Shown: one piece after another, positions 1 to 6,989 of the stretch
Layout: each line of letters opens with the position of its first letter
Position numbering within the stretch: the stretch's first letter is position 1
Assembly: GCA_964352225.1 (NCBI GenBank)
Contig: CAYGRM010000014.1
Coordinates: 1 to 40,764, forward strand
Origin: CAJQQY01 sp964352225
Lineage (GTDB): Bacteria; Bacteroidota; Bacteroidia; Chitinophagales; Saprospiraceae
Length of the DNA: 40,764 nt
Reading direction: 5' to 3'
Program-made: the position numbers and the translations under genes
The notes under the pieces: generated by a model
What the model saw: the letters and a program-made list of their open reading frames with translations, nothing else
Told to the model about the DNA's origin: nothing
The model's database searches: none

Positions 1-1
1 A

Positions 2-136
2 ATTTCACATGAATCAACGAAAGGTGATTTGATTTTCCTTAAGTTGATGACATTAGACTACAAGTCAACACAAGCAGTTTTCCTTTTAATTGTCATTCTG
101 CTTTGTATCGAACAGCAGGGTTCATTTTTTAGGTAA
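2..136 (+). CDS. Possible 3' end of a gene cut by the window edge
   Basis: One frame is open from the first bases of the window through 44 codons to a TAA at 134-136. The peptide ends in a strongly hydrophobic run (AVFLLIVILLCIEQQGSFFR). I do not recognise it. It could be the tail of a transposase or membrane protein, or a chance open frame in AT-rich DNA. There is no upstream sequence to judge a start. The frame is reported only because it stays open to the edge and the following bases hold no competing gene. Confidence 0.25.
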   Translation: MSHESTKGDLIFLKLMTLDYKSTQAVFLLIVILLCIEQQGSFFR

Positions 137-229
137 GGTGACAATTTTTATTTTTCAAAATTCTGAACGGAATAGAATTAAGGATTTGGAAGAGTAGTTT
201 TTTTATTTTAATTGATTCGCATAAATAAC

Positions 230-261
230 AATGCACTTACATCTTGTGACGTAAGTGCATT
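230..261. terminator. Hairpin, possible terminator
   Basis: An 11-base inverted repeat (AATGCACTTAC/GTAAGTGCATT) encloses a 10-base loop. It is followed on the + strand by a T-rich but broken run, so termination in either direction is plausible but weakly supported. It lies downstream of the possible gene end at 136. Confidence 0.4.
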
Positions 262-354
262 TGTTGTCTCTGTTACTGTATTTTTGACGGACGTAGTCCG
301 TTGTCTTTTATCTCTTCTGTTAATTACTCACCACTATTTAATCACTTAAAAGTA

Positions 355-411
355 GACACGGTCCAGAGGACAAGCGCCAGCGACGATTATTTTTTAGTCC
401 TCAGACGGTGT
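355..411. repeat. Degenerate palindrome related to dispersed hairpin family
   Basis: The arms at 355-371 (GACACGGTCCAGAGGAC) and 397-411 (GTCCTCAGACGGTGT) pair with a few mismatches. The loop contains AGCGCCAGCGACG, similar to AGCG words in the longer palindromes at 6901-6989, 34662-34842 and 39935-40091. It is probably a decayed member of that family. Confidence 0.35.
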
Positions 412-465
412 GCCAGCGGGTAGGTGGCGATTTCTATGTTATCTCCTAATTAAACTGTGGATAAT

Positions 466-1824
466 TTATAATTTTTTTGTTCCATCATAATTCTCTAGAA
501 AGTTTATGAGTTGATTGTTTTTATTCAACTTAGCAATTTCAAGAGCAGTTTTGCCTTGATTTAATTTATTTATGCATATCAAATCATTATCTAAAATAAA
601 TTTAACAAGGTCAACATCACCATATTTAATAGCTTCAAACCAAAAATAAGAAAACCCATCTCTATTGCTAGATGTCTTTCCTCCTTTAGAAATTAAATAT
701 TTCATAAAAGCTAAATTTTTATCAAAATATTTTTCTGCTTCAATCATTTCCACATCTGAATATAGATCAGGTGTAGGATAATTAACTACCAAATCATCAA
801 TTACTTTTTGAAGAATTGTACTATTTCCCTTTAATTTAGAATTTATATTTACCCCATTATCTATGAAATATTTAACTAGATCGTTTTTTTCAATAGAAAA
901 ATTTAATACACCATAACCATTTGAATTAACATCATAATAATTTGCACCGTTTTCAACCAAGAATTTAATCACTTCAACATCTTTTTGTCCGGAATTAAGT
1001 ATAGATATTAAAAATGGGGTATTATTAATATTTCCAGACAAAACATTTTGGAATATCTCATCACCAATCATCTTTTTCATTTTTTTTAACGTTTTTAAAT
1101 CTCCAAAAATTGATGCAGTTTCGATTAATAAAATATCCTTTTCTTGATCAAATGGTTCTTTCTGATTTCTATAAAGTATTTCTACTAATTTTGTATTCTT
1201 TTTTAATATTGCATAATATAATGGTTTCAAACCATGGGCATTCCTTTCATCTATATTTACTCTATTCTCAATAGCAAACAATATTAGGTCTCGATTATAA
1301 TTTCTACTATTGGCAGTATAATGAAGTATATTTTGATTTTTAAAATCCTTATGATGTAGATTTGCTCCTTTTCTAATGATATTTTTAGTTAATGAGAAAT
1401 TACCACTTTGAGCAGCTAATAACAGTAATGTTGCTCCTTTTTGATTCTGTTGATGAATATCCATTTTGGGCTTAGATTTACTCCAGATATCATCAAATAA
1501 AGATTCATCTCCACATTTACATATTAAAAAGAAAAGATCACTTTTATTTTCAGGTAAATCGTTCTTTAATAAATACTTACCTTTAAGTAAATGATTAAAT
1601 AATCTTAAATCGGAACATGATTCTAATTGTTGAAACAACCATAAAATACTTTTTCTTTGATATAATATTTCATTTATCTTTTTAAAATTATTATCTGTTA
1701 TTGCTTCTATAAGTTCATTTTTAAAAAAATCATTACTTTGTGAATAACTATAACTTAGAGGAAGAAACAACAATATAATAATTCCCCATTTCCATATTTC
1801 TATACTACCGATTTTCATTTTCAT
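466..1824 (-). CDS. Exported ankyrin-repeat protein, candidate immunity/partner of RHS tail
   Basis: 452 residues. An N-terminal hydrophobic segment (about residues 12-28, ending SYSYSQS) suggests Sec export. The rest is degenerate ankyrin repeats. Recognisable units lie near residues 128-220 (GATLLLLAAQSGN, NILHYTANSRN, LKPLYYAILKKN), 265-345 (NTPFLISILNSG, FLVENGAN, YFIDNGVNINS) and 372-447 (YLISKGGK, KTALEIAKLNKN). Ankyrin repeats bind proteins and have no catalytic role of their own. The gene lies 79 bases downstream of the orphan RHS tail on the same strand, with a hairpin between them. Ankyrin proteins are a known class of immunity or accessory protein in polymorphic-toxin loci, so a neutralising role is plausible but only inferred. 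ATG at 1824 is used; ATG two codons in is an alternative. The gene is very A+T-rich. Confidence 0.8.
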   Translation of the reverse strand: MKMKIGSIEIWKWGIIILLFLPLSYSYSQSNDFFKNELIEAITDNNFKKINEILYQRKSILWLFQQLESCSDLRLFNHLLKGKYLLKNDLPENKSDLFFLICKCGDESLFDDIWSKSKPKMDIHQQNQKGATLLLLAAQSGNFSLTKNIIRKGANLHHKDFKNQNILHYTANSRNYNRDLILFAIENRVNIDERNAHGLKPLYYAILKKNTKLVEILYRNQKEPFDQEKDILLIETASIFGDLKTLKKMKKMIGDEIFQNVLSGNINNTPFLISILNSGQKDVEVIKFLVENGANYYDVNSNGYGVLNFSIEKNDLVKYFIDNGVNINSKLKGNSTILQKVIDDLVVNYPTPDLYSDVEMIEAEKYFDKNLAFMKYLISKGGKTSSNRDGFSYFWFEAIKYGDVDLVKFILDNDLICINKLNQGKTALEIAKLNKNNQLINFLENYDGTKKL

Positions 1825-1843
1825 AATTACAATAATTTCTATG

Positions 1844-1893
1844 AAAAATGTGAATAACTGAGAAAGATATTTATCTCAAATTATTCACATTTT
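1844..1893 (-). terminator. Hairpin terminator between RHS tail and ankyrin gene
   Basis: The arms at 1844-1863 and 1874-1893 share AAAATGTGAATAA/TTATTCACATTTT plus a short inner match. Read on the minus strand the stem is followed by T residues, as expected for a terminator of the RHS-tail gene that ends at 1904. If it works, the ankyrin gene needs its own promoter. Confidence 0.6.
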
Positions 1894-1903
1894 ATAAAAA
1901 AGA

Positions 1904-2749
1904 TTAAGGTTTAATTTTTGCACCGTTACCAGAAGTAAATAGCCTAATAGTTCCTCCTTTTGTCCCCCCCATTCCAGAATGGTATTGAAAAGATACGCCA
2001 CTACTTTTAAATCTTTTAAAAAGAATAATACTTATTTGATTTACAACTTTATCCCTTGTTCCTGGTGCATAAAAAGTAACCCCTGAACTTCCCCTCACAG
2101 ATTCATATTCCTTGTAATCATATAAAGTAGAGAGTACTTCTTGTATGTTATAACCTTTATCTGACGTCTCCCAGATCTCAATTTGTCTATCATAAGTAAC
2201 CTCATTGTCTGGACTACCATTTGGATCAACAAATCCAATATCATAATTGAAAACAAAATCTGAACCTGAAGGGGCATTTTTCATGTATTGTTCTAATTTT
2301 TTCCTTCCCTTCGCACTTAAAGCAGTATTCCCTTTATTAAAATCATTTCCTTCAAAGGTAATAGTCTCATCACCTTGTTGTTCTTTCTTATTCTCTCCAA
2401 AAGTTTCAGCTAGAGAACTAAACACTTCTATTGCCTCATCTCCTTTATAAGTTTCAACATCTTCCATTGCATCTAATTGAATATCAGTATGACTACTACC
2501 AACCTCCTCTTTACTCACCTTTTTACCTGTAGCTAAATCTGTTTCCCAGCTATCTACTGGTGCCATTCCTGTTGGGTCTGTATATCTTAATGGATTATTA
2601 AATGTGTAATTATAACCTGATTGACTAGGGAATAATTCAGCCAACGGATCAACACTATTCCAACGTCCAATCGCCGCATCATAATATCTCGCCCCATAAT
2701 CCGACCAGTCAAGTCCGAAGTCACTATTAAGTTCCTTCCCATTATACAA
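1904..2749 (-). CDS. Orphan RHS-repeat-associated core tail with unknown C-terminal domain
   Basis: 281 residues read from a TTG. The first 60 are the conserved end of an RHS/YD core: YNGKELN, DYGARYYDAAIGRWNSVDPLAE, YTFNNPLRYTDPTGM. In full RHS proteins this core cleaves off a variable C-terminal toxin. Here everything upstream of the core end is missing. The frame continues upstream with core-like residues (ENKYLYNGKEL) but stops at about 2789-2791, within the terminator hairpin of the LysM gene. The remaining 220 residues are not recognised. They include an acidic stretch, a segment resembling a small alpha/beta fold (ALSAKGRKKLEQYMKNAP) and a Gly-rich end (GMGGTKGGTIRLFTSGNG). It could be a displaced toxin tip kept for recombination, or a dead fragment. 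No start or promoter is convincing. Confidence 0.7.
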   Translation of the reverse strand: MYNGKELNSDFGLDWSDYGARYYDAAIGRWNSVDPLAELFPSQSGYNYTFNNPLRYTDPTGMAPVDSWETDLATGKKVSKEEVGSSHTDIQLDAMEDVETYKGDEAIEVFSSLAETFGENKKEQQGDETITFEGNDFNKGNTALSAKGRKKLEQYMKNAPSGSDFVFNYDIGFVDPNGSPDNEVTYDRQIEIWETSDKGYNIQEVLSTLYDYKEYESVRGSSGVTFYAPGTRDKVVNQISIILFKRFKSSGVSFQYHSGMGGTKGGTIRLFTSGNGAKIKP

Positions 2750-2769
2750 ATATTTATTCTCTGTAATAT

Positions 2770-2809
2770 AAAAAAGGCTTCCAACTATTTAAAGTCAGAA
2801 GCCTTTTTT
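2770..2809 (-). terminator. Terminator of the LysM gene
   Basis: Perfect 12-base arms (AAAAAAGGCTTC at 2770-2781, GAAGCCTTTTTT at 2798-2809) follow the stop of the minus-strand LysM gene at 2832. The T run makes it a good intrinsic terminator, possibly in both directions. The upstream remnant of the RHS frame reads into it. Confidence 0.85.
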
Positions 2810-2831
2810 TCAAAAATTAATTCCTCAAATC

Positions 2832-4916
2832 CTATCTCACATATAATCTTTGGAAAGGAACAATTACCTCGTTTCTATCCATGTCATTTAATGATCTAAG
2901 TTGAGCAACAGTCGTTTTATATTTTTGAGCGATGCCATGCAACGTATCTTCATCTTGAACGATGTGAATTAATCGTTGTGTTCCATCTACATTCATTTCA
3001 ATCAGCTCTTCTCCTTTGCTAGTTACTAAAGGTTGACCTTGAGCAGTTCTGTTTCCAGCCAATGCAGGATTGATATAAACGTACTCTTGAGGAACCGCTT
3101 GTTGTTCAACTGGAACTTGTATTACTTGAGTCCCCGCAACTGCTTCTGAAATCAATAATACTTGACCAGGCTTAATCATATCTGAAGTCAAATTATTAAT
3201 TCTTTTCAATTCATCAACTTTTAATCCATGCAAAGCAGCGATTCTAAATAAAGTTTCATTTTTTGCAACGTTGTGGTATTTAGCACCTTTAGCTCCAATA
3301 TATGCATATGATTGTGGCTGTGTTGCTGGAGTAACAGTAGCAGGAGCATTTTGCGGTTGGATATAATAAGTAGTGCCTGCATTTTGAGCAGGTACTGGTC
3401 GAATGATTTGATAATCAGACGGTGGTTGAATCATTAATCGAGTACAAGGGTAAATAGCATCTCTGATTAGTCCATTCCATGCTTTGATCTGATTAACGGT
3501 CACTCCATAAGTAGCTGCAATACTATAAAGGGTTTCTCTTTTTTGCACCACATGGGTATTGTAAGTCGGTTGCTCTAAACAATCACTTGCTCCTGCACCT
3601 TTAGAAGGTTTTTCAACTGGAGGAACAATTGCCAATCTCATACAAGGATAAATTCGATTGTTAGCACCGATATTATTCCATTTCTTGACATCTTGAATAC
3701 TTAGTCCATATGTTCTAGAAATAGTATAGAGTGTTTCTTTTTTCTGAACGATGTGAGTATCATTGGTAGAAACTTCTAAACATCCTGAATCGTCATTCGC
3801 AGGAGTTGATGGAGCATCTGTACCTGGTATATCTGTTCCCGTTGAAGGGGTAGAGGTAGTTCCAGTATTGTTATTAACCATATATCCATTTCGGTAAGAA
3901 TTCCCACCAAATTCTCCTTCTGCTCTTAGGCCAGTTTGTGAATCTACATAATACCCTTTATCTAAATCTAAATAAATTCTTCCAGCTCCTGGGTAAACAG
4001 TAGAGGTGTAACCACCAGAAACTGTACTTCCACCCGATAGAAGTCCAGTACCAGATGTATTATTATTACCACCAGTTACATTTGGAGTTTGAACAATAGG
4101 AGTGGTATTGATATTAGGATTCATTGGAACATCTGAATTGTTAGATGTCAAGTTTCCTGGATTATTATTATTAGGAGTAGTTGAGGTATTTTTTTTAGGT
4201 TGACCTCCATAAAATTTACAAATCAAACCCAAGTAATCAACAATATTATAATTATTGATTTTTCTTAGTTCCAATTTTTCACCAACGGCCAAAGGAGGCA
4301 TTGGATCAGATTTTCTATATAAAACTCCTACCTCAGGAAGGATGGTCAAATCCGCCATACTATTTCTAGAAGGATCTGTTTTGATTCGGAATTTGTAGCG
4401 AGACAAACAATCGTTGTCATCTTTTTCGCTAAAATATACATCAGCTTTTGACCCTTTAGTGGCAAGGTTACCAGTAGAAGCTTGGTTATAGTAATAGGAA
4501 AATGAATAATTATTAGACCGAGATCCGAAAGCGATGTTCGTGTTATAATAATATTCTGCTTTTTTGATTTTATAAATTCTAAAACCATAAGTATGCTCTT
4601 GTACTAAGAATACTTCAAGGGTTCCTTTGTTTATATCACCAACAAATTTTTCGTCTCTTTCTAACTCAGCACAAGTTTCAGTTCCTGCTGGTTTATATTG
4701 ACGAGGAGTATAATCTTCACCTGCCTCCAAAATGATTTTTTCGTTATCACTTACTTTCAGGTGAAAAAATAGATAGGGTGTTTCTTCATTACCATCCTTG
4801 GCATATTCATAACTATCCATGCAATCCTTACTTGCATTGTAGTCAATATAAATACTGTTACCAAAGGAATTTAAAGCGGCAAATAAGAATAGTAATAAAA
4901 CATTTACTTGTTTCAT
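2832..4916 (-). CDS. Secreted protein with four LysM domains
   Basis: 694 residues with a signal peptide (residues 1-19, cleavage near NSFGNS). Residues 20-235 are an unrecognised N-terminal domain with a few cysteines (near 32, 82, 170, 233). Residues 240-380 are a low-complexity Asn/Thr/Gly/Ser linker. Four LysM modules follow at about 387-430, 453-496, 547-589 and 650-693, each with the pattern VxxxETLxxIAxxYG...L..N. LysM binds N-acetylglucosamine-containing glycan, so the protein probably attaches to peptidoglycan. No hydrolase domain is visible, which argues for a structural or anchoring role. It has its own terminator and a 300-base upstream region, so it is probably transcribed alone. 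Confidence 0.88.
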   Translation of the reverse strand: MKQVNVLLLFLFAALNSFGNSIYIDYNASKDCMDSYEYAKDGNEETPYLFFHLKVSDNEKIILEAGEDYTPRQYKPAGTETCAELERDEKFVGDINKGTLEVFLVQEHTYGFRIYKIKKAEYYYNTNIAFGSRSNNYSFSYYYNQASTGNLATKGSKADVYFSEKDDNDCLSRYKFRIKTDPSRNSMADLTILPEVGVLYRKSDPMPPLAVGEKLELRKINNYNIVDYLGLICKFYGGQPKKNTSTTPNNNNPGNLTSNNSDVPMNPNINTTPIVQTPNVTGGNNNTSGTGLLSGGSTVSGGYTSTVYPGAGRIYLDLDKGYYVDSQTGLRAEGEFGGNSYRNGYMVNNNTGTTSTPSTGTDIPGTDAPSTPANDDSGCLEVSTNDTHIVQKKETLYTISRTYGLSIQDVKKWNNIGANNRIYPCMRLAIVPPVEKPSKGAGASDCLEQPTYNTHVVQKRETLYSIAATYGVTVNQIKAWNGLIRDAIYPCTRLMIQPPSDYQIIRPVPAQNAGTTYYIQPQNAPATVTPATQPQSYAYIGAKGAKYHNVAKNETLFRIAALHGLKVDELKRINNLTSDMIKPGQVLLISEAVAGTQVIQVPVEQQAVPQEYVYINPALAGNRTAQGQPLVTSKGEELIEMNVDGTQRLIHIVQDEDTLHGIAQKYKTTVAQLRSLNDMDRNEVIVPFQRLYVR

Positions 4917-5219
4917 AGTGCTGTTTTTTAGCTAAAAAATTAATGAGTGAAACACGAGTAACGTGTAAACAATAACTTCTTTAAAGATAATGTAAAATAG
5001 TAATCGAATCTGAGATTCCAGATTAGATGCCGTTAAGCCAGATAGATGCTTTTAAGGAAAGACTAGTTTGAATCCCTAAAATTAGAATAATTGTAGGGAC
5101 TTTGCAAGAAAAAAGGGGTGAAAAAGCTAATTTTTAGAAAAAACGGCCTGGCAAAAAGAGAGCCAAATTCAATAACTATTGAATTTGGCTCTCTTTTTAG
5201 CTAAAAACTCGTGATTTCT
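4917..5219. other. Intergenic region upstream of LysM gene
   Basis: The region holds the promoter side of the LysM gene and the terminator of the barrel gene. I see no reading frame. A sequence close to the Bacteroidota -7 box on the minus strand (TATCTTTA, one mismatch) lies near 4983-4990. A short inverted repeat (ACACG...CGTGT) lies near 4952-4966. Confidence 0.5.
5153..5198 (-). terminator. Strong terminator of the outer-membrane barrel gene
   Basis: A long perfect hairpin runs from AAAAAGAGAGCCAAATTCAA at 5153 to its complement ending at 5198, with a small loop. It sits 21 bases after the stop codon of the minus-strand gene ending at 5220, and T runs flank both sides. Confidence 0.9.
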
Positions 5220-6875
5220 TTAAAATCGAGCAGTTATTCCACCCAATACATTGATTCCATAAGTTGGATAATTTGCCCATCGCTGACGCTTATTTCCAGC
5301 TACATTATTAAGATTTAGGAAAATTCCAAAGTTTTTAGCGATTTGGTAATCCGCTCCAAAACTCAGATCGAATAGACCATTAAGGTTGTCAGCCTCGCCA
5401 TTTTCATTCAAATAAGGCACGCCATTTTCGATATATAATTCAGCTTTTAGTCTTAATTTATCTTCTAAGGTCAAATATGTGGCAGTAACATTTACATCCA
5501 AATTCGGCAAATGCCAAGCCTTGTCTTGATTCTTTGGACTATAAATATTTTGCGTAACTGCTCCTGTCAACTCAAAGTTTTTGAATGGACGTGCAGTTAT
5601 GATTCCTTCCAAATTAAAGATATCCACCGTATCATAAACTGCGATAAATCGTCTTAATAGATCTGTCGAATCTGTTTGGAATAAAGCTAAGTCTGAGGCT
5701 TTTTTATAACCAACTTGACCATTGTATTCAAAGGCTCCAAGGCTTCCTCTAACTCCTCCGTAGAAATGATTATAAACCGTATTCCTTAAATCTAATTTGC
5801 CATAGGTGGAGATAAATGGATTATAGTCAGCAAGTGTTTGCATGTTGTTTTTAACATAATCTCCTTTCCATCCTCCAAAAAGTGCTAATCGTGCACCTAA
5901 CAGGGCATAAGATGCTTCAAGATCTGGCAATAAATCAAACTCATCATTGAATGAAACTAAATTAGCTCCCAATTTTATTCTGAATTTATCTCCGTGGAAA
6001 GTGAAATTTGGTTGGAGGTAAAAGTTATTCAAATTTTGTTTTACCGTATCTTCATAAGTGGTGAAATCAGTTTTAACGGTTAATGTAAGTGGATTTTTTT
6101 CATTGAACCACTTCGTTCCACTCAAATTTAAATTGAATCCTAACTCATTCGAAGCGAAGTTATCTTTCATCGTGTAAAAATCCACTCCAGCATTATAACT
6201 GATGTCTAAATCGTTTCTTTCTCCATTAAACAAATTAACTCCTACTCCTAAAGTATTGAATTGTTGTCGGATTTGATCTCTATCCAAGAGAGTATCTCCA
6301 AGGACTCCACCTGCAGGATCGTAGCCAAAGTAATGAACTTGGTCAACGGTATAACCTATTTTTCCTCCTACGGCCATTCCGCCTTCTTCCAGATAATAAG
6401 CACCTTTTAATAAGGCATCAGTCAAAGAATATCTTTGATTTTCAAAATCATTATTAAAGCTGGCAGAGTTGTGCAATAAATGAACTCCGAGGTTATAATT
6501 TTTCTTTTCGCCACCAAAATTATAACCAAATTCTCCATAAGGTGAGTTTGGAAATCCATAACCCGCTTTTAAAAATCCACGATATCCTTTGTCGATTTTA
6601 TCTTTTCTGATTGCAATTGGGCGCAAAGTTGGATCTGGGTAATCGATCGGCACCGTCTTCAATGGAATGTTGTAGTTCAATCTACGAGAAGTGGTATCCA
6701 AAGGAGGAAGACCAGGTAATACTTTTAATTTTTCTGTGTCTAATAATCGAGCATCAAACTCTTTGATTACTTCCACTTCACCTGCTTCTAATCCACCGCC
6801 ACCAGGTTGCGCTATTGCCATTTGACAACTCATCGCAACTATAATTATGGCAAATATATTTTTAATAAAATTCAT
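5220..6875 (-). CDS. Outer-membrane beta-barrel protein
   Basis: 551 residues. A signal peptide (1-22, ending AIAQ) is followed by a Gly-rich, Pro-rich periplasmic lead (to about 95). The rest is alternating amphipathic strands with aromatic residues and short turns (FLKAGYGF, PYGEFGYNFG, NYNLGVHLLHN, GYTVDQVHYFGY), ending in the aromatic C-terminus GGITARF typical of outer-membrane barrels. It resembles the barrel part of TonB-dependent receptors, but I see no plug domain, so TonB dependence is doubtful. It follows the giant TPR gene by 112 bases on the same strand, and the spacer is largely a palindrome. The pair probably acts together in the envelope as periplasmic TPR scaffold and membrane pore or anchor. 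The substrate is unknown. Confidence 0.8.
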   Translation of the reverse strand: MNFIKNIFAIIIVAMSCQMAIAQPGGGGLEAGEVEVIKEFDARLLDTEKLKVLPGLPPLDTTSRRLNYNIPLKTVPIDYPDPTLRPIAIRKDKIDKGYRGFLKAGYGFPNSPYGEFGYNFGGEKKNYNLGVHLLHNSASFNNDFENQRYSLTDALLKGAYYLEEGGMAVGGKIGYTVDQVHYFGYDPAGGVLGDTLLDRDQIRQQFNTLGVGVNLFNGERNDLDISYNAGVDFYTMKDNFASNELGFNLNLSGTKWFNEKNPLTLTVKTDFTTYEDTVKQNLNNFYLQPNFTFHGDKFRIKLGANLVSFNDEFDLLPDLEASYALLGARLALFGGWKGDYVKNNMQTLADYNPFISTYGKLDLRNTVYNHFYGGVRGSLGAFEYNGQVGYKKASDLALFQTDSTDLLRRFIAVYDTVDIFNLEGIITARPFKNFELTGAVTQNIYSPKNQDKAWHLPNLDVNVTATYLTLEDKLRLKAELYIENGVPYLNENGEADNLNGLFDLSFGADYQIAKNFGIFLNLNNVAGNKRQRWANYPTYGINVLGGITARF

Positions 6876-6900
6876 TTCTTTTTAGGTTTTAGATTTGTTA

Positions 6901-6989
6901 AAAACGTTTTACGTTGGACGTTTTACGTTCGCTTCGCTTATCGGTTCGTAAAACGTAAAACGATAAGCGCAGCGAACGTCCAACGTTTT
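6901..6989. repeat. Modular palindrome between TPR and barrel genes
   Basis: The right arm at 6961-6989 (CGATAAGCGCAGCGAACGTC then CAACGTTTT) pairs with 6901-6943 if two extra TTTTACG units in the left arm are looped out. The centre (6944-6960) carries the complement CGTAAAA twice. The outer end overlaps the TPR stop codon (6988-6990). It could be an mRNA-stabilising hairpin inside an operon, or a mobile palindrome. Confidence 0.75.

Larger units (their letters stand above)
137..465. other. Gene-free stretch with two degenerate palindromes
   Basis: No convincing reading frame is present on either strand. The stretch holds a hairpin at 230-261, a short inverted repeat around 288-302 (ACGGAC/GTCCGT), and an imperfect palindrome at about 355-411. 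The last uses words (CAGAGGAC, GCGCCAGCG) similar to those in the long hairpin at 39935-40091. The appearance is of decayed intergenic repeat material. Confidence 0.5.

Noticed and set aside
4946..4970. parS-like sequence (AACACG...CGTGTAA) near the LysM gene
   Set aside because: Only five bases pair and the sequence does not match the TGTTTCACGTGAAACA consensus. It is also far from parAB.
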